Positions 8,501-16,307 of a stretch of DNA of 27,978 nt are shown one piece after another. The notes beneath the pieces are model-generated. The model did no database searches, had not been told where the DNA came from, and worked only from the letters and a program-made list of their open reading frames with translations. Position 1 is the first letter of the stretch, and every line of letters begins with the position of its first letter. The translations under genes and the position numbers were made by a program. The DNA comes from DAOTVY01 sp041082245 (GTDB lineage: Bacteria; Chloroflexota; Chloroflexia; DTKN01), in the NCBI GenBank assembly GCA_041082245.1, contig JBDOIE010000008.1:1-27978 (forward strand), in the 5' to 3' direction.

Positions 8501-9588
8501 CCACCGGCGGGGTGGAGACCTTCGTCTGGGAACTGGGGCGGGAGCTCCAGCGGCGCGGGCTCGTCGTGCACCTGATCGCGGGAACGAGCCCGCAACCGAA
8601 CCGCTACCCGGAGCTGACGGTCATCCGCCGTCCCTTCGTCGGCCGGCAGGCCTTCCGCCGGCTGCCCGGGCTGCAGCGGGCCTATGCGATCACAAAACTC
8701 CTCGAGCGCCTCTCGTTCGCCTGTACCACGCTGCCGCTCCTGTTAAGGGAGCGCTACGACATCCTCCATATCCAGAAGCCGTACGACCTGCCGGTGGCGC
8801 TGCTCGTCCGGCGCTGGGTGGGCAGCCGGGTCGTTTTCGGCTGCCACGGCGAGGACTTTTTTCCGGGGGACCGCCGCCTCGGCCGGAAGGCCGACATCGC
8901 GGTCTCCTGCAGCGCCTTCAACGCCGAGACCGTGGCGCACCATTACGCGATCCGCCCCCTGGTGGTCTACAACGGCTTCGACGCGGAGCTCTTCCGGCCG
9001 CAGGAGCCGGACCCCGCGCTGCGGGCGCGCTTTGCGCCACACGGCGAAGGGGTTATCCTGTACGCCGGCCGGCTGATCCCCTGGAAGGGGGTGCAGTACG
9101 CGATCGCCGCGATGGAGCAAGTGCCGGAGGCGGTGCTCCTGATCGCCGGCGATGGGCACTACCGGGAGGCGCTCGAAAGGCAGGTACACGCTGCAGGGCT
9201 GGAAGGGCGGGTGCACTTCCTGGGGCAGGTTCCTCACGAGGAGCTGCCGCGCTGGCTTGCGGTGAGCGACATCCTGGTGGCTCCCAGTTTCGCCAGCGAA
9301 ACGTTCGGGATCGCGCTCGTGGAGGCGCAAGCGTGCGGGGTGCCCGTGGTGGCGAGCCGCTTCGGGGGGTTCCCGGAGGTCGTGCGGGAAGGGGAGACCG
9401 GCCTTCTCGTTCCACCCCAGGACCCGGACGCGCTGGCCACGGCACTCCGGGAACTCCTGTCCGACCCCGCCCGACGGCAGGCGATGGGGGAAGCCGGCCG
9501 GCGCTGGGTACACGAACGCTTCCACTGGAGATGCGTCGCAGAGCGGGTGCTCGAGGCCTACCGCCAGGCGCTGGCGAGGGCGCAATGA
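8455..9588 (+). CDS. GT4-family glycosyltransferase
   Basis: 377 residues from GTG 8455, with GAGG at 8444-8447 inside the end of the methyltransferase gene. It has the two-lobed GT-B layout. The N-terminal acceptor lobe holds the Gly-Gly loop TTGGVETFVWELGREL (about 17-32). The C-terminal donor lobe begins near ILYAGRLIPWKG, with LIAGDGHYREAL and the retaining GT4 E-x7-E motif in SETFGIALVEA, then GVPVVASRFGGFPEVV. It would transfer a sugar from a nucleotide-sugar donor, probably to a surface glycan or lipid at the cytoplasmic membrane. It is the last + strand gene before the convergent mvhD; only four bases separate the two stop codons. Confidence 0.88.
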   Translation: MEGIRVALYNLTTTVTTGGVETFVWELGRELQRRGLVVHLIAGTSPQPNRYPELTVIRRPFVGRQAFRRLPGLQRAYAITKLLERLSFACTTLPLLLRERYDILHIQKPYDLPVALLVRRWVGSRVVFGCHGEDFFPGDRRLGRKADIAVSCSAFNAETVAHHYAIRPLVVYNGFDAELFRPQEPDPALRARFAPHGEGVILYAGRLIPWKGVQYAIAAMEQVPEAVLLIAGDGHYREALERQVHAAGLEGRVHFLGQVPHEELPRWLAVSDILVAPSFASETFGIALVEAQACGVPVVASRFGGFPEVVREGETGLLVPPQDPDALATALRELLSDPARRQAMGEAGRRWVHERFHWRCVAERVLEAYRQALARAQ

Positions 9589-9591
9589 AGC

Positions 9592-9603
9592 GTCACGCGT
9601 GAC
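9592..9603. repeat. 12-bp perfect palindrome between convergent genes
   Basis: GTCACGCGTGAC is a perfect palindrome covering the stop codon of mvhD and lying just after the stop of the GT4 gene. There is no T-tract on either side, so it is not a canonical intrinsic terminator. It may be chance. Confidence 0.35.
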
Positions 9604-10021
9604 AGTGCACGGCCTTGAGCGGGCTGGGCCCTTTTTCCCGCACGCGCCGGGTCATCTCCTCCACCGCAGCGGCAAAGGCAGAACCCTGCGACCCGGTCAC
9701 GAAAAAGATCTCCACCCGCTCGCCTCCCAGGCCGATCTGATCCAGGAGCGCCTTGGCGCGCTGTACGCGCTTCTCGGCGCGCAGGTTCCCCTCGATGTGG
9801 TGGCAGGTCCCTTTCTGGCAGGCCACGACCATCGCGGCATCCGCCCCCTGCTCGAAGGCTTTCAGGATGTAGAGGAGGTCCAGTTTCCCCGTACAGGGGA
9901 GTTTGACCACCTTGATGTCCGCAGGGTACTGGATGCCGGTGACCCCGGCCATATCCACAGAGGTGTAGCCGCAGTAGATGCAGGTGAACACGGTGATCTC
10001 GGGAAGCGCTTCCGGCTCCAC
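9593..10021 (-). CDS. mvhD: MvhD/FlpD-family iron-sulfur subunit
   Basis: 142 residues from GTG at 10021. The MvhD (methyl-viologen-reducing hydrogenase delta subunit) family is recognised from TVFTCIYCGYTSVDMAG (C14, C17), KLPCTGKLD (C43) and VVACQKGTCHH (C68, C73), the conserved cysteines of its [2Fe-2S] cluster. MvhD transfers electrons between an electron-donating enzyme and HdrA. The gene starts six bases after the hdrA stop, and AAGGAG lies inside the hdrA 3' end, so the two are co-transcribed and translationally linked. No hydrogenase or formate dehydrogenase subunit is encoded nearby, so the electron donor is not known from this window. Confidence 0.9.
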   Translation of the reverse strand: MEPEALPEITVFTCIYCGYTSVDMAGVTGIQYPADIKVVKLPCTGKLDLLYILKAFEQGADAAMVVACQKGTCHHIEGNLRAEKRVQRAKALLDQIGLGGERVEIFFVTGSQGSAFAAAVEEMTRRVREKGPSPLKAVHCHA

Positions 10022-10027
10022 GGCTCT

Positions 10028-13000
10028 CTACTCCTTGCGTTCCTCGGGCAGCCAGCAGCCGAGCGCCGCCATCTCGGGAACGATGATCTGTTCGTCGCGG
10101 TACAGCGTCAACTGGATCGCCTTCGCCGGGCATTCGCTCGTGCAGGTGCCGCAGCCCTGGCAGCGCCCCGGCTCGATGTACGCGGCCCCCTGGATGCCGC
10201 CCACGCCGGTGCGTGTGGGGTCGATTACCGGCACGTCGAACGGGCACACGCGGACGCACGTCAAGCAGCCGACGCACTTGGCCGGATCGACCACTGCGGC
10301 GATCCCGCCCACCTCCAGGGTATCGCGCGAGAGGATCGTGAGCGCCCGGCCGGCTGCTCCCTTGGCCTGGGCGATCGTCTCCTCGATGAACTTCGGGTAG
10401 TGGGCCATCCCGCACAGGAAGATCCCCTCCCGCAGGAAGTCGATCGGCCGCAGCTTGATGTGCGCTTCCATGAAGAAGCCTTCCGGCGAAAGGGGGACGC
10501 CCAGCATGCGGGCCAGGCGCTCGGTGCTCGGATCCGGCTCGACGGCCATGCTGAGCGCCAGAGCGTCCGGGCGGACGACCAGTTCTTCCTGGAGCACCGG
10601 ATCGAGCACCCGCACGGTCAGCTGCCCGTCCGGCGCTTCGACCCGTGGGGGATGGCGGTCGTCGTAGCGGACAAAGAGCACCCCTCGCCGGCGCGCCTCG
10701 GTGTAGTACTGCTCGCGGAAGCCGTAGGTGATGAGGTCCTTGTAGAGGACGTAGATCTGCGCTTTCGGATTGAGCCGCTTGATGCGGAGTGCGTTCTTGA
10801 CCGTGTTCGTGCAGCAAATGCGGCTGCAGTACTCGTAGGAGGCGTTGGGCGGCCGCACACACTGGATCATCACCACCGTGTTCATCTGGGCCACGCGCCC
10901 CGGGTTGACGAGCATGAGCCGCTCCAGCTCCTGTTGGGTCATCACCTGCTCGTGCTGCCCGAGGAGGTAGACCGGCTCACGGAACTCGCGTCCCCCGATC
11001 GCCACGATGGTCACGCCGTGCTCGACCTCCACCGTACGCCGTCGCGCCGGGTCGCTGCGATGGACCTCGATCGTGGACCGAAAGTTGCCCACAAAGCCGC
11101 TGTGGCTGAGAAGTTCGCTATCCGTGTACACGGTGATCAGCGGCTCCTGCAGCACCTGGTGCGCCAGCGCAAACAGGTAGGCCTGGGGGTCCGGCCCTTC
11201 CGCGGTGGAGTAGAGGTTGCGCAGGTGTCCGCCCAGGACCGTGTCCCGCTCGACAAGCGTGACCGGGTACCCTGCCGCAGCGATGGTCAGCGCCGCGTTC
11301 ATCCCGGCCAGCCCTCCGCCGATCACCAGAGCGCGGCGGGTCACTCCCACCACCGTGCGCCGTACCGGTTCCAGCCGTCGCGCCCGGGCGATGGCCACGC
11401 GCACCATCTCCTTGGCCTGGCGCGTCGCACGGACCGGGGACTCCCGGTGCGCCAGGGCACAGTGTGCCCGGATATTGGCCATTTCCAGGAGGTAGGGGTT
11501 CAGCCCGGCCCGCCGCAGTACACGCTGGAAGAACGCCTCGTGCGTGCGCGGGCTGCAGGCGGCAACGACCACCCGGTTCAGTCCCCGTTCGCAGATCGCG
11601 CGCGCGATCTCCTCGGGGGCATCCCCGATGCAGGCGTATTCCAGTTCCTGGACGTGTACCACATCGGACAGCGCCCGGGCATAGGCTGCAACCGCTGCTG
11701 TATCCACCACGCCGGCTGTCTGCGTGCCGCAGCGACAGACAAAGACGCCGACCCGAGGGGGTTCGCCGGAGATATCGCGCTCTGGCGGATATGTGGGCGG
11801 AGTCACCAGGGTGCCGGCAACGTCCGCAAGCAGCTCCATACACGCGGCGGCAGCCGCGCTCGCCTCTGCCACCGTTTCTGCGATCTCCTTCGGGCTGGAA
11901 AAAGCGCCTGCGACGAATACCCCCGGCCGGTTCGTGGACACCGGGGTGAACTTGCCCGTGCGGCAGAAACCGTAGGGGTTCAGCTCGATGCCCAGTTCCC
12001 TCGCGAGCGCGATCGCCTGCAGCGGGGGCTCGGAACCCACCGAGAGCACGACCAGGTCAAAGCGCTCCTCGTGGAGCGTGCCGGCTTCGTCCTGGTAGCG
12101 CACGAAGAGGTCGTGTGTCTCCGGGTCCTCGCGGATGCCCGAGATGCGGCAGCGGGTATATTGCACGCCGTAGATATCGCGCGAACGGATAAAGTAGGCG
12201 TTGTACTCCTTGTTGAAGGTGCGCTCGTCCATCATAAAGATACGGCACTGGACCTCGGGGTCCCGCTGGCGGGCGAGCACCGCTTCCTTCGTGGCGTACA
12301 TACAGCAGATGGAAGAGCAGTAGTCGCGGTCGACGCTGCGTGAGCCCACGCACTGCAGCCAGGCGATCTTCTTGGGTTGCCGGCCGTCGGACGGGCGGCG
12401 GGCCAAGCCCTCGGTCGGCCCCGAACGGCTGACCAGCCGCTCGAACTGTAGCGAGGTCACCACGTTCGGGTAGCGGCCGAAGCCGTACTCCTCGCTCAGC
12501 GTGGGATCGTAGAGGGCAAAACCGGGCGCGAGCACGATGGCGCCGACCTCCACCGTCTCTTCCCACGGCTCCTCGTCCAGCCGGATCGCCCCGGGCCGGC
12601 AGACCTCCACGCACTTGCCGCACCCTTCACAATAGGGGCCTTTCTCGATCAGGTAGACGTCGGGGGCAGTGCGGGGAGCGCTCTTGTAGGCCGCTTTGCG
12701 GGTGGTCATCCCCAGCTGAAAGGGGCTCGGCAGTTCCACCGGGCACACGCGGCCGCACTCGCCGCAGGAAGTACAGCGCGCCGGGTCGACGTAACGCGGA
12801 TGGTGGCGCAGCCGCACCCGGAAGTGTCCGGGCTCTCCCTCGACGTCCAGCACCTCGGTGAGCGTCATGATCTGGACGTTCGGGTGGGTGCTGTGGTCGA
12901 GAAAGACGTAAGAGATCGTGGGGCGGGTGCATCCGTAGCCGTGCTCCGCGGTCCCCCGGCAGAGCACGCAGTCGTGGGAGGGGAACATGAAGCCAAGCTG

Positions 13001-13174
13001 CGCGATCTTGCCTCCGAGGGCCGGGGTGATCTCCACGAGGTACACCTTGATGCCGGACTCCGCCAGGTCGTAGGCGGCGCGCATCCCGGCCACCCCGCCC
13101 CCGACGACCAGGACGGCGCCCACCTTCCGGCGCGTTGTCGTTGCCTGCGTGTCTTCCAAGGGAAAAGCCTCCAT
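10028..13174 (-). CDS. hdrA: Double-module HdrA, FAD and [4Fe-4S] electron-bifurcation-type subunit
   Basis: 1048 residues from ATG 13174, roughly one and a half times a classical HdrA. Module 1 (about 20-455) has a FAD-binding GGGVAG at 25-30, two ferredoxin motifs (C134/C137/C140/C144 and C182/C185/C188/C192) and YCSSICC at 286-291. Module 2 (about 474-1048) begins like a full HdrA with VFVCRCGTQTAGVVD (C480, C482) and VVVAACSPRTHE. It then has a second FAD motif GGGLAG (619-624), YCSRICC, and C-terminal clusters C967/C970/C973/C977 and C1005/C1008/C1011/C1015. HdrA splits electron pairs at FAD between high- and low-potential acceptors such as ferredoxin. It should partner MvhD (next gene) and HdrCB (1975-3417). 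The ATG has no clear Shine-Dalgarno although the promoter is strong, so the leader is short, about 20 bases. Confidence 0.9.
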   Translation of the reverse strand: MEAFPLEDTQATTTRRKVGAVLVVGGGVAGMRAAYDLAESGIKVYLVEITPALGGKIAQLGFMFPSHDCVLCRGTAEHGYGCTRPTISYVFLDHSTHPNVQIMTLTEVLDVEGEPGHFRVRLRHHPRYVDPARCTSCGECGRVCPVELPSPFQLGMTTRKAAYKSAPRTAPDVYLIEKGPYCEGCGKCVEVCRPGAIRLDEEPWEETVEVGAIVLAPGFALYDPTLSEEYGFGRYPNVVTSLQFERLVSRSGPTEGLARRPSDGRQPKKIAWLQCVGSRSVDRDYCSSICCMYATKEAVLARQRDPEVQCRIFMMDERTFNKEYNAYFIRSRDIYGVQYTRCRISGIREDPETHDLFVRYQDEAGTLHEERFDLVVLSVGSEPPLQAIALARELGIELNPYGFCRTGKFTPVSTNRPGVFVAGAFSSPKEIAETVAEASAAAAACMELLADVAGTLVTPPTYPPERDISGEPPRVGVFVCRCGTQTAGVVDTAAVAAYARALSDVVHVQELEYACIGDAPEEIARAICERGLNRVVVAACSPRTHEAFFQRVLRRAGLNPYLLEMANIRAHCALAHRESPVRATRQAKEMVRVAIARARRLEPVRRTVVGVTRRALVIGGGLAGMNAALTIAAAGYPVTLVERDTVLGGHLRNLYSTAEGPDPQAYLFALAHQVLQEPLITVYTDSELLSHSGFVGNFRSTIEVHRSDPARRRTVEVEHGVTIVAIGGREFREPVYLLGQHEQVMTQQELERLMLVNPGRVAQMNTVVMIQCVRPPNASYEYCSRICCTNTVKNALRIKRLNPKAQIYVLYKDLITYGFREQYYTEARRRGVLFVRYDDRHPPRVEAPDGQLTVRVLDPVLQEELVVRPDALALSMAVEPDPSTERLARMLGVPLSPEGFFMEAHIKLRPIDFLREGIFLCGMAHYPKFIEETIAQAKGAAGRALTILSRDTLEVGGIAAVVDPAKCVGCLTCVRVCPFDVPVIDPTRTGVGGIQGAAYIEPGRCQGCGTCTSECPAKAIQLTLYRDEQIIVPEMAALGCWLPEERKE

Positions 13175-13201
13175 GGGAACCGGATTGTGCAGACAGGCGC
13201 A

Positions 13202-13230
13202 ATTATACGTCCGAATCCCCGGAGCGTCAA
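13202..13230 (-). promoter_or_regulatory. Promoter of hdrA-mvhD
   Basis: On the - strand, -35 TTGACG (13225-13230) and -10 TATAAT (13202-13207) are separated by exactly 17 bases, matching 11 of 12 positions of the sigma-70 consensus. Transcription would begin near 13195, about 20 bases before the hdrA ATG at 13174. Confidence 0.85.
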
Positions 13231-13241
13231 GGAAACGCGCG

Positions 13242-13270
13242 TTGACAGCCCTGACCATCTATGGGATAAT
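13242..13270 (+). promoter_or_regulatory. Promoter of iorA and the downstream gene run
   Basis: -35 TTGACA (13242-13247), 17-base spacer, -10 GATAAT (13265-13270) preceded by TGG (extended -10). Transcription would start near 13277, leaving an 85-base leader before iorA. It is back-to-back with the hdrA promoter; 11 bases separate the two -35 boxes, and GTCAA...TTGAC forms a dyad across them. Confidence 0.85.
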
Positions 13271-13271
13271 A

Positions 13272-13337
13272 CCCGTTGCCGAAGGGGCGGAACCCCGCTC
13301 CCGACGGGTAGACGCTCGCGTGGGCAGGGAGCGAGCG
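13272..13337 (+). other. Structured 5' leader of iorA (two hairpins)
   Basis: The first hairpin pairs CCCGT (13272-13276) with ACGGG (13304-13308) and encloses GGGG/CCCC (13284-13287 and 13293-13296). The second pairs CGCTCGC (13313-13319) with GCGAGCG (13331-13337) around an 11-base loop. Neither is followed by a T-tract, so terminator activity is not indicated. The structures may affect mRNA stability or translation. No known riboswitch class is recognised. Confidence 0.35.
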
Positions 13338-13361
13338 GCCCCGGATGGGGCAGAGAGGGGT

Positions 13362-15128
13362 ATGGCGTTGAGGCGAATGCTCTCGGGCAACGAGGCGATC
13401 GCACAGGGCGCCTACGAGGCCGGTGTGCAGGTGGGAACCGCCTATCCCGGCACCCCCAGCACCGAGATCCTGGAGGCGCTCTCTCGTTTTCCGGACGTGC
13501 GCACCCTCTGGGCTCCCAACGAAAAGGTTGCCCTGGAAACCGGCCTGGGCTCGGCCTATGCCGGGGCGCGTACGCTCGTGGCGATGAAGCACGTCGGGTT
13601 GAACGTGGCGGCGGACCCCTTCTTCTATGGCGCCTACACGGGCATCGAGGCCGGCCTGGTGATCGTCTCCGCGGACGACCCCGGCATGCACAGCTCCCAG
13701 AACGAGCAGGACAACCGCCATTATGCCAAGTTTGCGAAGGTCCCGATGCTCGAGCCCTCCGACAGCGAGGAGGCGCGCGACCTGACGCGGCTGGCCTTTG
13801 AACTGAGCGAGCAGTTCGATGTGCCCGTCCTCCTGCGTACGACCACGCGCATTTCCCACTCCCACTCCCCGGTGGAGATCGACCCCGGGTACGTGCGGCG
13901 GGCCCGTGAGCTTCCTCCGTACCCGCGCAAACCCCAGAAGTACGTGATGATCCCCGCCCACGCGCGGCCGCGCCACGCGGCGGTGGAGGAACGGCTGGAG
14001 CGCCTCCGGCGCTACTCGGACGAGACCCCCCTGAACCGCATCGAGTGGGGAGACCGGAAGCTGGGCATCGTGACGAGCGGCGTTTCGTACACCTACGCAC
14101 GGGAAGTTTTCCCGGACGCCTCTTTTCTGAAACTCGGGATGAGCTATCCACTCCCCCGGGAAAAGGTGCGCACTCTTGCCGCGGGTGTGGAACAGCTGAT
14201 CGTGGTCGAGGAACTCGACCCCTTCCTCGAGGAGGAGGTCCGTCTCCTTGGGATACCGGTTGCGCACGGGAAGGACGTTTTCCCCATCCTGGGAGAGTTC
14301 GACCCGGACGTCGTGCGGGCCGGGGCACGGAAGGCAGGGTTGATCCCCGAGGAGGAATCCCCTGTCGAGCCGGTAGCGCTGCCGCTTCCTCCGCGGCCGC
14401 CGGTGCTCTGTCCCGGGTGCCCGCACCGCAGCGTCTACACCGTGCTGCGGCGGTTGAAGCTGATCGTGAACAGCGACATCGGCTGTTACACCCTGGCAGT
14501 GCTCCCCCCGCTGGCCACCACGGACACGATGGGGTGCATGGGGGGAAGCATCAGCATGGCCTATGGCGCGGAGCTTGCCGGGCGGCCCGAGCGCAACGTC
14601 GCCACGATCGGCGACTCGACCTTTTTCCACAGCGGCATTCCCGCCCTCCTGAACATCGCCTACAACGGCGGCCGGACGATCGTGATCGTCCTCGACAACC
14701 GCACCACGGCGATGACCGGGCACCAGGGCCACCCCGGAACGGGCGTCGGCACACGCGGGGAACGGCTGCACGAGATCCCGATCGAGGACGTCGCCCGGGG
14801 CTTCGGGTTGAAGCGTGTCTTTGTGGTCGATGCCTACGATACGCGCGAGCTGCGGCGTGTCCTGGAAGATAGCCTGAAGGCCGAGGAGCCCACGCTGATC
14901 GTGGCGCGGCGGGCCTGTGTGCTGCTTCCGGAAGCGCGGGCGACGCGGGGGCCGGCCTACTGGGTCGATCCGGTGCGCTGCAATGGATGTGGGCTGTGTT
15001 TCACCATCGGTTGCCCGGCGATCCTGAAGACATCCGAAGGCAAGGCGGAGATCGATGCGCTCCTGTGCGCGGCTTGCGACCTGTGCGCTCAGGTTTGCGC
15101 GCGGGGAGCGATCCATCCTGGACAGTAG
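13362..15128 (+). CDS. iorA: Indolepyruvate ferredoxin oxidoreductase alpha subunit
   Basis: 588 residues from ATG 13362, with AGAGAGGGG just upstream. The N-terminal pyrimidine-binding domain starts MLSGNEAIAQGAYEAGV and contains AYPGTPSTEIL. The thiamine-diphosphate domain (about 355-530) carries LCPGCPHRSVY, NSDIGCYTL, TIGDSTFFHSG and DNRTTAMTGHQGHPG. The C-terminus has two [4Fe-4S] motifs, C540/C543/C546/C551 with the IorA-type longer last gap, and C569/C572/C575/C579. With IorB it decarboxylates arylpyruvates, and in related enzymes other 2-oxoacids, to acyl-CoA while reducing ferredoxin. The divergent promoter shared with hdrA suggests that ferredoxin links the two complexes (inference). 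Confidence 0.92.
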   Translation: MALRRMLSGNEAIAQGAYEAGVQVGTAYPGTPSTEILEALSRFPDVRTLWAPNEKVALETGLGSAYAGARTLVAMKHVGLNVAADPFFYGAYTGIEAGLVIVSADDPGMHSSQNEQDNRHYAKFAKVPMLEPSDSEEARDLTRLAFELSEQFDVPVLLRTTTRISHSHSPVEIDPGYVRRARELPPYPRKPQKYVMIPAHARPRHAAVEERLERLRRYSDETPLNRIEWGDRKLGIVTSGVSYTYAREVFPDASFLKLGMSYPLPREKVRTLAAGVEQLIVVEELDPFLEEEVRLLGIPVAHGKDVFPILGEFDPDVVRAGARKAGLIPEEESPVEPVALPLPPRPPVLCPGCPHRSVYTVLRRLKLIVNSDIGCYTLAVLPPLATTDTMGCMGGSISMAYGAELAGRPERNVATIGDSTFFHSGIPALLNIAYNGGRTIVIVLDNRTTAMTGHQGHPGTGVGTRGERLHEIPIEDVARGFGLKRVFVVDAYDTRELRRVLEDSLKAEEPTLIVARRACVLLPEARATRGPAYWVDPVRCNGCGLCFTIGCPAILKTSEGKAEIDALLCAACDLCAQVCARGAIHPGQ

Positions 15129-15167
15129 TCGCGGGTCAAGGGGGACTCAACGACAAAGGAGTCGGCC

Positions 15168-15824
15168 GTGGAAAAAGCGGATTTCCTGCTCGTCGGCGTT
15201 GGCGGCCAGGGGATCGTCACCGCGAGCGATATCCTGGCGGATGTGGGGCTCCGCGCCGGGTATGATGTGAAAAAGTCCGAGGTCCACGGGATGGCCCAGC
15301 GCGGCGGTGCGGTGACCAGCCACGTGCGCTTCGGCAGGCGCGTTTACGCGCCCCTGATCGGCCGGGGCCAGGCCGACTTCCTGGTCGCCTTCGAGCTCCT
15401 GGAGGCGCTTCGCTGGGCCCATTACCTGCATCCAGAGGGCATCGCGCTGGTCAACGTCCAGCGCCTTCCTCCGCTTGCGGTGACCAGCGGCCAGGCGCGT
15501 TACCCGGAGCTGGAGGAGGTGCGCCAGGAACTGTCGCGACGGGCACGACAGGTCCATTTCATCGAGGGCTTGCGCACTGCCCAGGAACTGGGCAACGTTC
15601 GGGTTGCCGGCACCGTGATCCTCGGGGCGCTTTCCACGTTGCTTCCGATTCCGCCTGCCCTTTGGGAAGAGGCCCTTGTGGACCACGTGCCCTCCCGGTA
15701 CGTGGAACTGAACCGTCAGGCCTTCCGGGCCGGGCGCGACCTCTTGACCACAGTGATGTGGTCCGAGGGTGTCACCGGGGAAGGCGCAGCACAGCCAAGC
15801 GGTTACCAGGAGGCCATGGGTTAG
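15168..15824 (+). CDS. iorB: Indolepyruvate ferredoxin oxidoreductase beta subunit
   Basis: 218 residues from GTG 15168, with AAAGGAG at 15155-15161. It begins with the gamma-type 2-oxoacid oxidoreductase fold, FLLVGVGGQGIVTASDILA, followed by SEVHGMAQRGGAVTSHVRFG, the signature of IorB and the POR gamma domain. It lies 39 bases after iorA and is the normal partner subunit in this order. The C-terminal 20 residues (after about 198) look like a low-complexity tail. The next gene, a kinase of the Rsb type, starts only 21 bases further on, so metabolic and regulatory genes probably share one mRNA. Confidence 0.92.
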   Translation: MEKADFLLVGVGGQGIVTASDILADVGLRAGYDVKKSEVHGMAQRGGAVTSHVRFGRRVYAPLIGRGQADFLVAFELLEALRWAHYLHPEGIALVNVQRLPPLAVTSGQARYPELEEVRQELSRRARQVHFIEGLRTAQELGNVRVAGTVILGALSTLLPIPPALWEEALVDHVPSRYVELNRQAFRAGRDLLTTVMWSEGVTGEGAAQPSGYQEAMG

Positions 15825-15845
15825 CAGTGCCAAGGCTGGGAGTGG

Positions 15846-16280
15846 ATGACGCGCAGCTGTCGGATCGAGGGAGAAGCGGATATCTACTCTGCAGCGGGCA
15901 TCGCCCGCACGATGGCGCGGGCGATGGGCTTTGGGCACGCGGACTCGGCCCGGATCGAGATCGCGGTGCGGGAACTCGCTTCGAACATCGTGCGCCACGC
16001 CGGGCGCGGAGAGATCCGCCTCTCCGAGGTGACCGTGGAGGGGCGCCAGGGCCTGGAGGTGGAGGCGGTCGATCAAGGGCCGGGGATCGCCGATATCGAA
16101 CTCGCCCTGCAGGACGGTTACAGCACGACTGGCAAGGGACTGGGTTCGGGGCTTCCGGCCGTGCGCCGGCTGATGGATACGTTCGAGATCGAGAGCACCC
16201 CTGGCCAGGGCACGCGCGTACGCGCGGTGCGCTGGCTCCGCCGGCCGACGGATTGGTTGCTCCGTGGCTGGCGCCATTGA
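15846..16280 (+). CDS. RsbT/RsbW-like serine kinase (HATPase_c anti-sigma type)
   Basis: 144 residues from ATG 15846, with GGGAG shortly upstream. It has the GHKL ATP-binding motifs: N-box EIAVRELASNIV (N47), G1 DQGPGIAD (D76) and G2 GLGSGLPAVRRLMD (98 onward). This single-domain kinase resembles RsbT (133 residues, encoded at 18748) more than classical RsbW, sharing DGYSTT/S, the GLG.GLP motif and TRV near the end. It would phosphorylate STAS-domain partners, probably the membrane STAS protein encoded next. It has a C-terminal extension, RRPTDWLLRGWRH, absent from the RsbT copy. Which partner it acts on is inference. Confidence 0.82.
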   Translation: MTRSCRIEGEADIYSAAGIARTMARAMGFGHADSARIEIAVRELASNIVRHAGRGEIRLSEVTVEGRQGLEVEAVDQGPGIADIELALQDGYSTTGKGLGSGLPAVRRLMDTFEIESTPGQGTRVRAVRWLRRPTDWLLRGWRH

Positions 16281-16307
16281 GCCCGAACAGGCGAACGGAG
16301 GATGACG

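Noticed and set aside
9599..12343. Long open frame of about 914 codons on the + strand
   Set aside because: It is antisense to hdrA and mvhD; the sense strand carries all expected FAD and Fe-S motifs.
13175..13258. N-terminal extension of HdrA starting at 13258
   Set aside because: The region contains the hdrA -35 and -10 elements, so it lies upstream of the transcription start.
13227..15116. Long - strand open frame of about 629 codons
   Set aside because: It is a shadow of iorA, whose thiamine and Fe-S motifs are intact on the + strand.
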